Shown: positions 42,192 to 50,886 of the stretch, piece by piece
Layout of the letters: each line of letters opens with the position of its first letter
Position numbering within the stretch: the stretch's first letter is position 1
DNA from: Streptomyces endocoffeicus
GTDB taxonomy: Bacteria > Actinomycetota > Actinomycetes > Streptomycetales > Streptomycetaceae
NCBI RefSeq assembly: GCF_016741935.1
Contig: NZ_JAERRG010000019.1
Span: 124,001 to 188,000 of the forward strand
Direction: 5' to 3'
Length of the DNA: 64,000 bases
The notes under the pieces: generated by a model
Told to the model about the DNA's origin: nothing
What the model saw: only the letters and a program-made list of their open reading frames with translations
The model's database searches: none
Position numbers and translations under genes: made by a program

Positions 42192-42391
42192 CTCTGGCGT
42201 CGTCATTCGGCCCCGCCCGGACGGCTAGAGCTGGCCCCGATTCGTGAAGATCCGTGACGGCTTCAAGTGGCTCCTCCTGGTGACTGCCGCCTGGTCAAGG
42301 CCAGGCCCGAATGGGGCCGTTTCAAGCCGTCACTTCACATTTTGGGGCCGGCTGGGACGTCTTGGTGGGGCCGCTGAACAACGTCGAAGCC
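42192..42391 (+). repeat. Left arm of a 200-bp inverted repeat
   Basis: These 200 bases recur in inverse orientation at 43165-43364 with four mismatches and no gaps. Inside each arm GTGACGGCTTCAA (42254-42266) and TTCAAGCCGTCAC (42321-42333) form a second, nested inverted repeat around a GCCTGG/CCAGGC hairpin. Between the arm and the secreted-protein gene (42392-42670) I recognise no gene. Confidence 0.92.
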
Positions 42392-42670
42392 AGGTGAGGT
42401 GATCGAGCCTGGTGCTGACGGCGGCCGCGCGTGGGTCGCCGATGTCCGTCAGGACCGCAAGGGCCCGCCGCAGACGGGACTGCGCCGCGGTGGGCCGCAA
42501 GCCTCAAGCGTTAGGCGTACGTAGGCGCAGCGCTGCCACAAGGCCCAGCGTGCCCGATCGTGGTACGCACCGCCGACCACCGGCACAATCAAGATTCGCC
42601 TCAGGTTCTCCCACACCCGTTCCGGCACGCTGCCACCACAGCAACCGGACCCACACGAAAGCAGGCACAC

Positions 42671-43030
42671 ATGCGCAAGACACGCACCGCCCTCACCGCC
42701 CTCGCCCTCTCGGCCGCGGCCCTGACAGGCACGACCACCGGCGCCGCCGCCACCGACAACTTCTCAACCAGCCGCGCGGCCGCGGCTCCGTGCACCGTGC
42801 CCGACGCGTTCTGCGCCACCAACGGCAGCGGCGACCAGCTCGTCCTGCACTGCGGCGAGTCCGCATTAGAGCCTTGGAGCGGCGTCGGATACTGGGACAA
42901 CCGCCTTCCCGGAGGCGGCATAGTCAAGATGTTCGACTACTACGGCTCCGTGAACCATGTCGCGCCCGCCGACTCCGGTCCCACCGAGATCAACTGGAGT
43001 CTCGTCTGGGCGCTGCGCGCCTACTGCTGA
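42671..43030 (+). CDS. Small secreted protein with four cysteines
   Basis: The 119-residue precursor has a clear signal peptide ('MRKTRTALTALALSAAALTG', cleavage near 'GAAATD', about 27). The mature 90 residues hold four cysteines ('PCTVPDAFC', 'VLHCGES', final 'YC') and many aromatic and Gly residues ('SGVGYWDNRLPGGG'), which suggests a compact disulfide-bonded exported protein, perhaps peptidase-inhibitor or toxin-like. I do not recognise the family. It is the only gene between the 200-bp inverted arms. Confidence 0.7.
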   Translation: MRKTRTALTALALSAAALTGTTTGAAATDNFSTSRAAAAPCTVPDAFCATNGSGDQLVLHCGESALEPWSGVGYWDNRLPGGGIVKMFDYYGSVNHVAPADSGPTEINWSLVWALRAYC

Positions 43031-43164
43031 CACCTGCTTGACGCGCGGCGCGTGCGAGAGCACTGCGAAGTCAGCAGGAGCTGCGTCAGAACCCTGCGAT
43101 ATGGGCCGGAGGCGGCGCCGAAGCCCTCGAAATGCAGGGCGCCGCCTCGCGGTGCGAGCCTGGC

Positions 43165-43364
43165 GGCTTCGACGTTGTTCAGCGGCCCCACCAAGACGTC
43201 CCAGCCGGCCCCAAAATGTGAAGTGACGGCTTGAAACGGCCCCATTCGGGCCTGGTCTTGACCAGGCGGCAGTCACCAGGAGGAGCCACTTGAAGCCGTC
43301 ACGGATCTTCACGAATCGGGGCCAGCTCCAGCCGTCCGGGCGGGGCCGAATGACGGCGTCAGAG
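43165..43364 (-). repeat. Right arm of a 200-bp inverted repeat
   Basis: This is the inverse copy of 42192-42391 (four mismatches over 200 bases). The two arms are 773 bases apart. Outside the arms similarity stops within one or two bases. Confidence 0.92.
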
Positions 43365-43470
43365 TCAGGGCAGGCGAACTCAAAGTCGCCTGACGGGCAC
43401 AGCACAAAACCACTAAGCGAATCCGGCGAAGGCCACTGCTGATCCCGCTAGTGCTTGGAATAATGTGCCA

Positions 43471-43998
43471 ATGGATTTAGGGGGTACAGCATTAATCGCC
43501 GCCGCTGCAGCTGTAGTTGGGGCCGGACTTGGCGCCTTTGGGGCCGTACGCGCGGCCAAGAACACGGGGAACTCCCAGCGCCGCTCACAGCACGAGCACT
43601 GGCGGCGGCAAACTCGCGCCGATGCCTACGCTCAGTTCGTGAACGCAACAGAGGAACTTGCGCCAGTGATGTCCGCGTTTGCCCGGATGGAGGACTCGGT
43701 GCCGGCAGACCTGCCGGAGCGAGCCGCCGAGGCGCGTCGGCTCATGTCGGCGCTCGCGAAGGCCGACAGCGCCGTGGCGCTGGCGGGACCTGACAGCGTT
43801 GCTGCGGAAGCCAAATCAGTAACACGGGGTTACGGGCTCATCCTGCGTAGCACCTTGGTGAGGTGGGGGCTGGAGCAAGCCAGGCGAGGCGATCCACCAT
43901 CATTCACACCTGCCCATTGGCCGAGCTTGAGCCACTTCCGCGAATTGGCACGAGCCGCCCTGGACGATCCAGACGGCGCCCTGGAACAGCAGCCATAG
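43471..43998 (+). CDS. Hypothetical protein with N-terminal membrane helix
   Basis: The ATG at 43471 (or GTG at 43465) gives a 175-residue protein: an Ala/Gly-rich membrane helix at about 5-27, then a charged helical region ('QRRSQHEHWRRQTRADAYAQ', 'ARRLMSALAKADSAVAL') like the small phage- or plasmid-linked membrane proteins of actinobacteria. No function can be assigned. Codon use is less GC-rich than in the flanks. Confidence 0.75.
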   Translation: MDLGGTALIAAAAAVVGAGLGAFGAVRAAKNTGNSQRRSQHEHWRRQTRADAYAQFVNATEELAPVMSAFARMEDSVPADLPERAAEARRLMSALAKADSAVALAGPDSVAAEAKSVTRGYGLILRSTLVRWGLEQARRGDPPSFTPAHWPSLSHFRELARAALDDPDGALEQQP

Positions 43999-44108
43999 GA
44001 ACCGTCGCTAAGAAGATGACACGAAGTCCATCGCAGATCCCATCCCTGAAGGCTTCGTGGCCAGCAGGAGCGTCACGAGATCAGCAGTGGACTTCGTCGA
44101 GTCCGCTC

Positions 44109-44132
44109 AGCCCCCGCCCGGGTCAGGGGGCT
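44109..44132. terminator. Hairpin between convergent genes
   Basis: Arms AGCCCCC (44109-44115) and GGGGGCT (44126-44132) enclose ten bases, between the membrane protein gene and the ABM gene. Confidence 0.5.
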
Positions 44133-44156
44133 GGCGCTGGTTCCAGGGGGCTCGGG

Positions 44157-44483
44157 TCAGCCCTGCTTGGGCGCGGCCTGCTGGACGACCTCGAAGGACC
44201 ACAGCGTGGAGCCGGACGCGGCGGGCTTCTGCTGCGGGGCGTCCTCGCCGCCGCGTTGGTGGGCCGCCTTCATGGGGCCCTCCATCCATGCCTGGAAGTC
44301 CTCCTCGCTGCGCCAGCGCGTATAGACGAGGTACTGGTCGGTCCCCTCGACCGGGCGCAGCAGCTCGAACCACTCGAAGCCGTCGGAGTTCTCGACCGAC
44401 CCGGCCCGTGAGGCGAAGCGCTTCTCCAGCACCTCGCGCTGTTCCTCCGGCACGGTCAGCACATTGATCTTGACTACGCTCAT
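44157..44483 (-). CDS. Antibiotic biosynthesis monooxygenase (ABM) domain protein
   Basis: The 108-residue protein is a single ABM ferredoxin-like fold ('MSVVKINVLTVPEEQREVLE', 'GFEWFELLRPVEGTDQYLVY', 'RSEEDFQAWMEGPMKAAH'). The His near 74 and the Trp/Phe set recall heme-degrading HmoB/IsdG-like members as well as cofactor-free monooxygenases. The role could be heme turnover or oxidation of an aromatic; the sequence does not decide. It ends in a Gln/Pro-rich tail. The DUF2000 gene precedes it on the same strand by 58 bases. Confidence 0.88.
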   Translation of the reverse strand: MSVVKINVLTVPEEQREVLEKRFASRAGSVENSDGFEWFELLRPVEGTDQYLVYTRWRSEEDFQAWMEGPMKAAHQRGGEDAPQQKPAASGSTLWSFEVVQQAAPKQG

Positions 44484-44541
44484 GGCCCCATCTTGCCGTA
44501 GCCCCTGCCGAGCGTCGGCGGCGCCTCGCCCCGGCCGTCCC

Positions 44542-44958
44542 TCAGCCGTGCAGCCGCAGGCCCTTCGTGACCTTGTCCACCTGGCCGCGCGGCCCGTAGA
44601 CCGCGAGGCCCACCAGGTTCAGGGCGTCGGCGTCGACGGCGCGGACCGTGGCGCGGTTGTCGTCCTCGTTGTCGGTGCCGAAGAGCTCCTCGGTGTAGAC
44701 GGACATCGGCAGGTCGCGGGAGAGGGCGCGGGCGTGGGTGCGGGTGAGGGCGGGGGTGTCGGCGGCGTAGACGAGGACCGGTTCGCGGAACATCGGAAGG
44801 TAGACATTGCCCGAGGCGTCCTCGTACGGCTTGCCGACGATCTCGTCCGTCGAATGCGCCAGGCCGCTGGAGAGGAAGGCGGTCACGTTCAGCTTCTGCC
44901 AGTCGGCGAGGTCGGTGCGGACGATGACGGCGATCTTGGTGTCGAAGCGCATGCCCAT
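44542..44958 (-). CDS. DUF2000 family protein
   Basis: The 138-residue protein fits DUF2000 (PF09391): 'FDTKIAVIVRTDLADWQKLN', 'VTAFLSSGLAHSTDEIVGKP', 'FREPVLVYAADTPALTRTHA' and 'NLVGLAVYGPRGQVDKVTKG'. The family resembles a peptidyl-tRNA hydrolase fold but its activity is unknown. It is divergent from an AraC regulator across a region that now holds a broken gene; the regulator likely controls it. Confidence 0.88.
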   Translation of the reverse strand: MGMRFDTKIAVIVRTDLADWQKLNVTAFLSSGLAHSTDEIVGKPYEDASGNVYLPMFREPVLVYAADTPALTRTHARALSRDLPMSVYTEELFGTDNEDDNRATVRAVDADALNLVGLAVYGPRGQVDKVTKGLRLHG

Positions 44959-44997
44959 GACTTTGGCTCGCGGGCCGGGCCGCGGTCTTGAACGCTG

Positions 44998-45036
44998 GTG
45001 CGACGGACGGGTGCGACGGACGGGTGCGACGGGGCG
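44998..45036. repeat. 13-bp tandem repeat
   Basis: Three units GTGCGACGGACGG (44998, 45011, 45024) lie just upstream of the DUF2000 gene. Confidence 0.85.
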
Positions 45037-45129
45037 CGGTCGGATCGTGCCCTGCCCCGCTCCGGCCGGAGGCGCCGCCTGGTTGGAGCGGGGCAGGTCG
45101 GAGCGGGGCCGGCGGGGCCGGTCGCGTCA

Positions 45130-45535
45130 GCCGACGCAGCCGGGGACCGCCCCCGGGGGGACGGCAGTTGTCGGGTGTGTTGTCGGCGACGCGGGACTTC
45201 ACCAGGTTCACGGTCGATCCCGGCAGTTCGTAGATTCCGCCGCCGTCGCCAGGCGGGGCCACGGTATTGCGGGAGACGGAGGAGCCGGTGAGGGTGGCGG
45301 TTCCGGCCTCGTTGAACAGGCCACCGCCGAGGTCGGCCCGGTTGGCGGTGATTTTGCTGCCGTTGAGGAAGACCTGACCGCCGTGGTTGTGGATGGCGCC
45401 GCCCAGGCCGGTCGCCTCATTCTCCTTGAGGATGCCGCCGTTCAGGGTCAGCGTCCGGCCCGCGGCGACGAAGACGGCCTCGCCGTCGGTGGCGGAGTGC
45501 CCGTTGCGCAGCGTGACCTTGTCGCGAACCCGGGT
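45130..45535 (-). pseudogene. Right-handed beta-helix (pectin-lyase-like) protein fragment
   Basis: The minus-strand frame encodes beta-helix coils ('GGAIHNHGGQVFLNGSKITA', 'GGGLFNEAGTATLTGSSVSR') with Gly-Gly-Ile/Leu-Phe/His-Asn repeats typical of secreted polymorphic beta-helix proteins. No start or signal peptide is present: the frame enters from the AraC promoter at about 45535. The end is also damaged: one extra C in a run of six shifts the frame before the expected 'PPGAVPGCVG' and stop. It is a C-terminal relic. Confidence 0.75.
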
Positions 45536-45583
45536 GCGGGGCCCGGAGCCCTGAATGGGTGTGCGAGGCGGCAGAATGAGGGG

Positions 45584-46477
45584 GTGAACGAGGCCGGAGA
45601 AGGAGCGCGGGGCCGGGAGGACTGGGCCCGGTACTGGCGCGATCCCGACCGGCCCGTCGAGGCCATGCACGCGCACTTTTTCAGCCATCGCTTCCACCCC
45701 CACAGTCATGACACCTACTCCTTCGCCGTGACCGAGGTCGGTGCCCAGCGCTTCCGGTGCCGGGGTGCGCTGCGCACCAGCGGGGCGGGGATGGTGATGG
45801 TCTTCAATCCCGACGATCCGCATGACGGGGAGGCGGCCGCCGAGCTCGGCTACAAGTACCGCATCGTCCATATAGGTCCCGATGTGGTACGGGATGTCCT
45901 CGCCGATGTGGCCGACAGCGCGGACGGCCGGGCGGCGCTGCCGCTGTTCGACCGGCCCGTGGTGTCCGATCCCCTGCTGCCCCGCGCCCTGCTGCGGCTG
46001 CACACCGCCCTGGTCGGCGGCGCCGGTCCGCTGGTGCGGGACGAGCGGCTGACCGCGGCCGTCGGGGCGATGGTGCGGCGCGGGGCCACCGGGCCGTTGT
46101 GGGCCCGGGAGCTTCCGGACGGGAGCGGCGAGCAGGTGCGGGCCGCGCGACAGGCCAGGGCGCTGCTGGAGGAGGCGTACGCGGAGGAGATCCCGGCGGC
46201 GCGGCTCGCGGAGGCCGCCAGGTGCAGCCGCTTCGCGCTCTACCGGGCGTTCCGTGCCGCGTACGGGATGGCGCCGAGCGACTTCCAGCGGCAGCTCCGG
46301 CTGCGCCGGGCGCGCGGGCTGCTCGTGGCGGGCAGCAGTGCGGCGGAGGCCGCGGCCCAGGCGGGGTTCGCCGATCAGAGCCACTTCCACCGCTGGTTCG
46401 TACGGTGCTTCGGAGTGACGCCGGGAACATTTCAGCGCGCCGCGAGTCCCGATTCGCCGCGCACCCCGCGGCCCTGA
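45584..46477 (+). CDS. AraC family regulator
   Basis: The GTG start after GAGGGG gives 297 residues. The N-terminal half is a cupin-like sensor ('HAHFFSHRFHPHSHDTYSFA', 'FNPDDPHDGEAAAELGYKYR'), and the C-terminal third has two helix-turn-helices ('IPAARLAEAARCSRFALYRA' and 'SAAEAAAQAGFADQSHFHRW'). It resembles regulators that sense small aromatic or sugar ligands and it faces DUF2000. Its promoter has displaced the beta-helix gene start. Confidence 0.9.
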   Translation: MNEAGEGARGREDWARYWRDPDRPVEAMHAHFFSHRFHPHSHDTYSFAVTEVGAQRFRCRGALRTSGAGMVMVFNPDDPHDGEAAAELGYKYRIVHIGPDVVRDVLADVADSADGRAALPLFDRPVVSDPLLPRALLRLHTALVGGAGPLVRDERLTAAVGAMVRRGATGPLWARELPDGSGEQVRAARQARALLEEAYAEEIPAARLAEAARCSRFALYRAFRAAYGMAPSDFQRQLRLRRARGLLVAGSSAAEAAAQAGFADQSHFHRWFVRCFGVTPGTFQRAASPDSPRTPRP

Positions 46478-46661
46478 TGAAATTGGCCCGGACCATACGG
46501 ACCCTCGCGGAGCGCAAGGACCCTGCCAAAGTCTGACATCTTTCGGACAACCCCGGACGACAGTCAGGTGAAGAGGGGGTGTTCGGCGTCTGTGTAGGGG
46601 GCTCAGTAAGGTCTCAAACATCCGGGACAGATGAAGAGGGCGAGTGGGGGAGCGGCACGGC

Positions 46662-48836
46662 GTGGCGAACGTGGAGCGGAGCGGACTGGGGAGAAGTCCG
46701 GACACGGGGCCGGCCTCCGGCACCGTAGGGGCGCGGACGCCACGGACCAGAATGGGGCTCGTCGCCCTGTGGCTGCTGGCGGGCGTGCTGGCGGTCCGTC
46801 AGGCGGCGGCGGTGCTGCGGCTGCCGCCCGATGAGCGGCTGACCGACCTGGAGACCTGGATCGGCGCACACGGGGTGCTGCATGTCAGCGGGTCGCTGTA
46901 CGACGGGGACTCCTTCACCGGCACCCCGTTCTCCGGGCTCGTCCTCAAACCCCTGACCCAGGCCGCCGAGCAGAGCCTCGGGGTCGCCTGGACCTTCGGC
47001 ACCCTGCTGCTGGTCGTCGTCCTCGGGCTGGTCGTGGCCCGGTCGCTGCCCGGCCCGGTCTCCCGCCGCACCTCGCTGATCGCCGCACCGCTGGCCATCA
47101 GCCTGCTGGTGCTGTCGCTTCCGGTGCGCAACACCTTCACCCTCGGCCAGACCAGCATCATCCCGGTGCTCCTGGTCGTCCTCACCGTGCTGCCCAGAAC
47201 CTCCGGGCGGCAGGCCGGTGTGCTCATCGGAGTGGCCGCGGCGCTGCAGCCCGCGCTGCTGCTGTTCGCCGTCGTGCTGTGGCTGATCGGACGGCGCCGG
47301 GCCGCCGCGCTCGCGGGCGCCACGTTCGCCGTCTGCACCGCGCTCGCCTGGGCGGCCATGCCGCACGACTCGTGGACGTACTGGGGGCATCACATCGGCG
47401 GCTTCGGGCTCGGCGCCCCCGCCGACAGCCTGGCCAACCAGTCGCTGCACGGGCTGCTGCTGCGCATCGGCATCGAGGGCCCGATGGAGCTCGCGCTGCT
47501 GGCCGTGCTCGGGGTCGCGGTCGCGGTGATCGGCCTGCGGCGCGCGGTGCGCTACGCGAGGGACGGGCAGCTGCTGCTCGCCGCCGCCATCACCGGCAGC
47601 GTGGCACTCGCGGTCTCGCCCACCTCCTGGCAGCACCAGCAGCTGTGGATCCTGCTGGCCATGGTCGGCCGGGTGGGGCGGCGTGGCTCCGACCGGCTGG
47701 TGTGGCCGGTTCTGGTCGTACTGACGATGTCGCTCAACCGCACCGCGCTGCTGCCCGACATCGAGATCCTCGGCCATATCGGCTATAATGCGCCGCTGCT
47801 CGCCGCGCTCGCCGCCGCCTGTCTGGTGCCGTTCCTCTCCCGCACCTCGCCGCGCTGGGACGACCCCGAGCCGACGCCGGTCGCCGAACCGGCCAGGAGC
47901 CGCTTCGCCTGGGTGCCGCTGCTGCGCGTCCTCAAGCGGCCGCTGTCCCGCCCGAACCTGATGCTCGAGCTGGTGCTGATCCGCGTCGGCTACTTCGCCT
48001 ACTCCTGGATCCGGGGCCACGCCCCGGACGAGCGCAGCGTGGCCGAGGGCCACGGAGACCAGGTGCTCACCCTCGAGGGCTGGCTGCACATCGACATCGA
48101 GCACTGGTTCAACGCCATCGTGGCCGACACCGGATGGCTCAGAGACTTCATGAACTGGTACTACAGCACCTTCCACTTCATGATTCCGCTGTCCCTGCTG
48201 GCCTGGCTCTATCTGCGCCGCCCGGCGACCTACCGCTGGGCCCGCACTCCGCTGGCCTTCGCCACGATGCTCGCCCTGGTCGGCTTCTGGCTCTACCCGC
48301 TGGCCCCGCCACGGCTGATGGGGCTCGGCTACGTGGACACCGCGCACGGCCCGCAGGACCTGAGCAACCCGGACTTCGGCGCGCTCACCAAGCTGTCCAA
48401 CCAGTACGCGGCCATGCCGTCGCTGCACGTGGGGTGGTCGCTGTGGTGCGGGGTGGTCATCGCGATCGTGGCGCCGTACGTCTGGGCGAAGGTGCTCGGC
48501 ATCCTGTACCCGCTGCTGACCACGGCGGTCATCGTGGGCACCGCGAACCACTATGTGCTGGACGCGATCGGCGGCGCGGTCATCGTCACGGCCGGGTTCG
48601 CGCTGCAGTACGTGTTCCTCGGCGTGGGCGGGCGCCCGCACGAGGAGGCGCCACCTCTGTCGGCGACGATGGGCGCCGCGGTCACCCGCGTCAGGGGGCT
48701 GGTCCCGGGGCTGGTACGGCAGCGCAGTGGACGGCACGACGGCGCCGAGCCCGCGGAGCAGACCCGGATCGGGGCCGCCGAGTCCCCCGAAAAGGGGGCC
48801 GGGGCTCGCGTTGAGCGGGATGACCAGCGGGTCTAG
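46662..48836 (+). CDS. Bifunctional GT87 glycosyltransferase / PAP2 phosphatase membrane protein
   Basis: The GTG at 46662, nine bases after GGGGGAG, gives 724 residues and about 16 membrane helices. The first 400 residues fit GT87 mannosyltransferases ('DGDSFTGTPFSGLVLKPLTQ', 'LPVRNTFTLGQTSIIPVLLV', 'SPTSWQHQQLW'), which use polyprenyl-phosphate sugars. The last 290 hold an AUR1-like PAP2 domain: 'AAMPSLHVGWSLW' and 'TANHYVLDAIGG'. The two would act on lipid-linked sugar and lipid phosphate at the outer face of the membrane, presumably in one pathway. This fusion recurs in Streptomyces; its product is unknown. Confidence 0.9.
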   Translation: MANVERSGLGRSPDTGPASGTVGARTPRTRMGLVALWLLAGVLAVRQAAAVLRLPPDERLTDLETWIGAHGVLHVSGSLYDGDSFTGTPFSGLVLKPLTQAAEQSLGVAWTFGTLLLVVVLGLVVARSLPGPVSRRTSLIAAPLAISLLVLSLPVRNTFTLGQTSIIPVLLVVLTVLPRTSGRQAGVLIGVAAALQPALLLFAVVLWLIGRRRAAALAGATFAVCTALAWAAMPHDSWTYWGHHIGGFGLGAPADSLANQSLHGLLLRIGIEGPMELALLAVLGVAVAVIGLRRAVRYARDGQLLLAAAITGSVALAVSPTSWQHQQLWILLAMVGRVGRRGSDRLVWPVLVVLTMSLNRTALLPDIEILGHIGYNAPLLAALAAACLVPFLSRTSPRWDDPEPTPVAEPARSRFAWVPLLRVLKRPLSRPNLMLELVLIRVGYFAYSWIRGHAPDERSVAEGHGDQVLTLEGWLHIDIEHWFNAIVADTGWLRDFMNWYYSTFHFMIPLSLLAWLYLRRPATYRWARTPLAFATMLALVGFWLYPLAPPRLMGLGYVDTAHGPQDLSNPDFGALTKLSNQYAAMPSLHVGWSLWCGVVIAIVAPYVWAKVLGILYPLLTTAVIVGTANHYVLDAIGGAVIVTAGFALQYVFLGVGGRPHEEAPPLSATMGAAVTRVRGLVPGLVRQRSGRHDGAEPAEQTRIGAAESPEKGAGARVERDDQRV

Positions 48837-48935
48837 CGTGGTGAGAAGGGGGCGGAAAGGCGTGAAAGCGCGTTAAACGGGGGGATCCGGGAATCGAGAC
48901 GGGGAGCGGGGACCCCGACCGAGGAGGGATCAAGG

Positions 48936-49568
48936 ATGTCCCTGGTGAAGGCAGTAACCGCGGCGGTCGCGCTGGGTGCCTCAATGGCGATCGCGACACC
49001 CGCGGTCGCCGCGCCGCCACACCCCTTCGTCATCGTCCACGACAGGTTCCAGCCGGCGTCGGAGGCGAAGCACGCCGGTGCGGTGACCTACGACAAGTCG
49101 CTGGTGCCGACGTCCGCGTCGGTGTTCATCGCGGAGGCGCGGCTGAGCGGCAAGGGCATGAAGTACCACCACGAAGGTGGGGAGAACCACGGCCACTACC
49201 CGATGCACAAGGGCACGTTCGTGTTCATCAGCGTGCGTGGCCTCGCGGCCGACCACCACTTCGGGATCCACGTCCACACGAAGCCGTGTGGCACCAAGCC
49301 CGACTCGTCGGGGCCGCACTACCAGAACAAGAAGGACCCCAAGCAGCCCTCGACCAACCCGAAGTACGCCAACCCGCAGAACGAGGTGTGGCTGGACATC
49401 ACCACCAAGAGCAACGGCAAGGGCTGGGCCAAGTCCTGGGTGAAGTGGAACTTCCGGCCCGATGAGGCCCGTTCCGTGGTGATCCACAAGCATGCGACGG
49501 GCACCACGTCGGGCAAGGCCGGGCAGGCCGGCGCCCGGGTGGCGTGTGTGAACGTGCCGTTCAAGTAG
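48936..49568 (+). CDS. Secreted SodC-like (Cu/Zn superoxide dismutase fold) protein
   Basis: The 210-residue protein has a signal peptide ending 'TPAVAAP' (about 27). 'HFGIHVHTKPCG' (about 108), 'SGPHYQNKKDP' and 'SVVIHKHATG' (about 188) place His and Cys residues as in SodC: the H-x-H pair, the bridging-type His and the last ligand. The usual zinc-loop Asp and second-Cys positions are less clear, so catalysis is uncertain. It may be a metal-binding relative. GGAGGGATCAAGG precedes the ATG. The stop is duplicated in frame 21 bases on. Confidence 0.85.
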   Translation: MSLVKAVTAAVALGASMAIATPAVAAPPHPFVIVHDRFQPASEAKHAGAVTYDKSLVPTSASVFIAEARLSGKGMKYHHEGGENHGHYPMHKGTFVFISVRGLAADHHFGIHVHTKPCGTKPDSSGPHYQNKKDPKQPSTNPKYANPQNEVWLDITTKSNGKGWAKSWVKWNFRPDEARSVVIHKHATGTTSGKAGQAGARVACVNVPFK

Positions 49569-49603
49569 CGGTTGGCGGCCACCAAGTAGCGGTTGGCGTC
49601 CAC
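49562..49603. repeat. 21-bp tandem duplication with repeated in-frame stop
   Basis: Two 21-base units CAAGTAGCGGTTGGCG... (49562 and 49583) each hold TAG, at 49566 and 49587, in the frame of the SodC-like gene. Confidence 0.9.
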
Positions 49604-49643
49604 GGCGCTCGGTGGAGGGCGGGCAGGCATCACGCCTCACGCC

Positions 49644-50243
49644 TCACGGCGGTAGCAGTCCGCCCTCCACCGAGGCGTCCCTGATCTCCTCGTACAGTGC
49701 GCGCAGCGTCTCGCTCACGGCCACCCGCGGCAGATGCAGCCCGTCCAGCGCCTCGGCGTCCACGGGAGCGTGGCTGTCGGTGGCCATATCGCCCCAGCCC
49801 TGGCCGGTCAGACAGCGCATCAGGGTGGGGTTGAGCCGGTCCACCCCGCGCACCAGGCACGCCTCGGGCGTACGGCCCTCCTCGTACTCCCGCCACAGCG
49901 CGAGGAGTTCGGTCCCGAGCGGCGCGGGGAGCGCGGCGAAGCGCGGCGGTTCACCGCCCGCGGCGCCGCGCTCCACCGCGTCCATCTCGACGAGGTCGTG
50001 CATCAGGCAGAGCTTGAGCATCTTGGTGAGGTCGAGCCGCTGCCCGGCCTCGCGCTCGAACTCGGCGTGCAGGATCCAGCTCACCATCGCCAGATGCCAG
50101 GAGTGCTCCGCCACGCTCTCCTTGCGCTCCGGGGTGGCGTTGTTGGCGCGCTCGGTCTCACGGAGGCGGGCGGTGAGGGCTATGAAGTCGAAGAGTCTTC
50201 GACGGTCGCCCGCCGCGCCATGCGGGCCGCACATCTCGCTCAT
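49644..50243 (-). CDS. HD domain hydrolase (YfbR/HDDC2-like)
   Basis: The 199-residue protein has the HD metal motifs 'ESVAEHSWHLAMVSW' (His about 48) and 'LCLMHDLVEMDA' (His-Asp about 79), as in the 5'-deoxynucleotidase YfbR and HDDC2 families. It probably removes phosphate from dNMPs or a related nucleotide. 'CLVRGVDRLNPTLM' near 140 supplies the third ligand Asp. No ribosome site is evident before the ATG. It ends convergently with the SodC-like gene. Confidence 0.85.
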   Translation of the reverse strand: MSEMCGPHGAAGDRRRLFDFIALTARLRETERANNATPERKESVAEHSWHLAMVSWILHAEFEREAGQRLDLTKMLKLCLMHDLVEMDAVERGAAGGEPPRFAALPAPLGTELLALWREYEEGRTPEACLVRGVDRLNPTLMRCLTGQGWGDMATDSHAPVDAEALDGLHLPRVAVSETLRALYEEIRDASVEGGLLPP

Positions 50244-50348
50244 GGCGGTCAGTGTGCCCCCGCCCGGCGGGTTGTGGGACTCCTGGCGCGGCACGAACAG
50301 CTTACGTCTCGGCACCGAGCGGCGAGTGGTTTGCGGCGAAGAGGCGCG

Positions 50349-50432
50349 GTTCAGTCCTTGGTGACGACGGTTCGGTCGCTGGAGATGATGGTTCAGTTCC
50401 CGGAGATGATGGATCAGTTCCCGGAGCCGACG
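50349..50432. repeat. 21-bp tandem repeat over the ridA stop codon
   Basis: Four 21-base units start at 50349, 50370, 50391 and 50412. The last contains the ridA stop (TCA on the plus strand, 50414). The same triplet recurs in frame at 50393 and 50351. Confidence 0.88.
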
Positions 50433-50839
50433 ATGGCGGTGACGCGGATCTCCACGCGCACGGCGGCGAGGCCGAGGACCGTGACGCCGGTCTCGGTCCA
50501 GATCGGCGCGCGGCCGTCGAGGCGACGGCGGAACTGCTCGGCCATGACCGTGTTGTGGTCGTCGCCGATGACGTCTTCTCCCGGTGCGACCTTGTGGTAG
50601 GAGTTGACGTGGATGACGTCCTTCCATGTCGCGCCGACCGTGGCGAGCGTGCGCTCCACGTTGTCGAAAGCCTGGATGATCTCGTCTTCCAGCGAGTCGG
50701 GGATGACCAGGTCGTCATCCACCCCGGCCTGACCGGAGATCTCGACCCGGTCGCCGACGCGGACGGCTCCGCTGTAGCCGAGGGCCTCGTGCAGCTTCTC
50801 GCCGTAGCCCGGAGCGATGCCGAAGGTGACGGTGCTCAT
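50414..50839 (-). CDS. RidA family protein
   Basis: The 141-residue protein has the RidA/YjgF fold ('YSGAVRVGDRVEISGQAGVD', 'DEIIQAFDNVERTLATVGAT', 'VIHVNSYHKVAP', 'RAPIWTETGVTVLGLAAVRV EIRV'-type C-terminus). The Arg before E-I/V (in 'VRVEIRV') that binds the 2-imino acid carboxylate is conserved. RidA proteins hydrolyse reactive enamines/imines; some subfamilies act on other small molecules. It is divergent from a MarR gene with operator-like repeats between, so it is likely repressed by it. The gene's 3' end is a tandem repeat. A remnant of a second such pair lies at 11796-12003. Confidence 0.9.
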   Translation of the reverse strand: MSTVTFGIAPGYGEKLHEALGYSGAVRVGDRVEISGQAGVDDDLVIPDSLEDEIIQAFDNVERTLATVGATWKDVIHVNSYHKVAPGEDVIGDDHNTVMAEQFRRRLDGRAPIWTETGVTVLGLAAVRVEIRVTAIVGSGN

Positions 50840-50886
50840 GATGCTCCCTCTTCCTGTCCATGGGGGCGCGTTTCCTCTTGTATGAG

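Noticed and set aside
42449..42670. Minus-strand frame between the inverted arms, as a possible transposase remnant
   Set aside because: No DDE, HUH or tyrosine-recombinase motif is visible and the frame is short.
46477..46536. 19-codon frame (MKLARTIRTLAERKDPAKV) overlapping the AraC stop
   Set aside because: The TGATG overlap is tempting, but there is no ribosome site, no hairpin after it and no known leader role, so it stays unproven.
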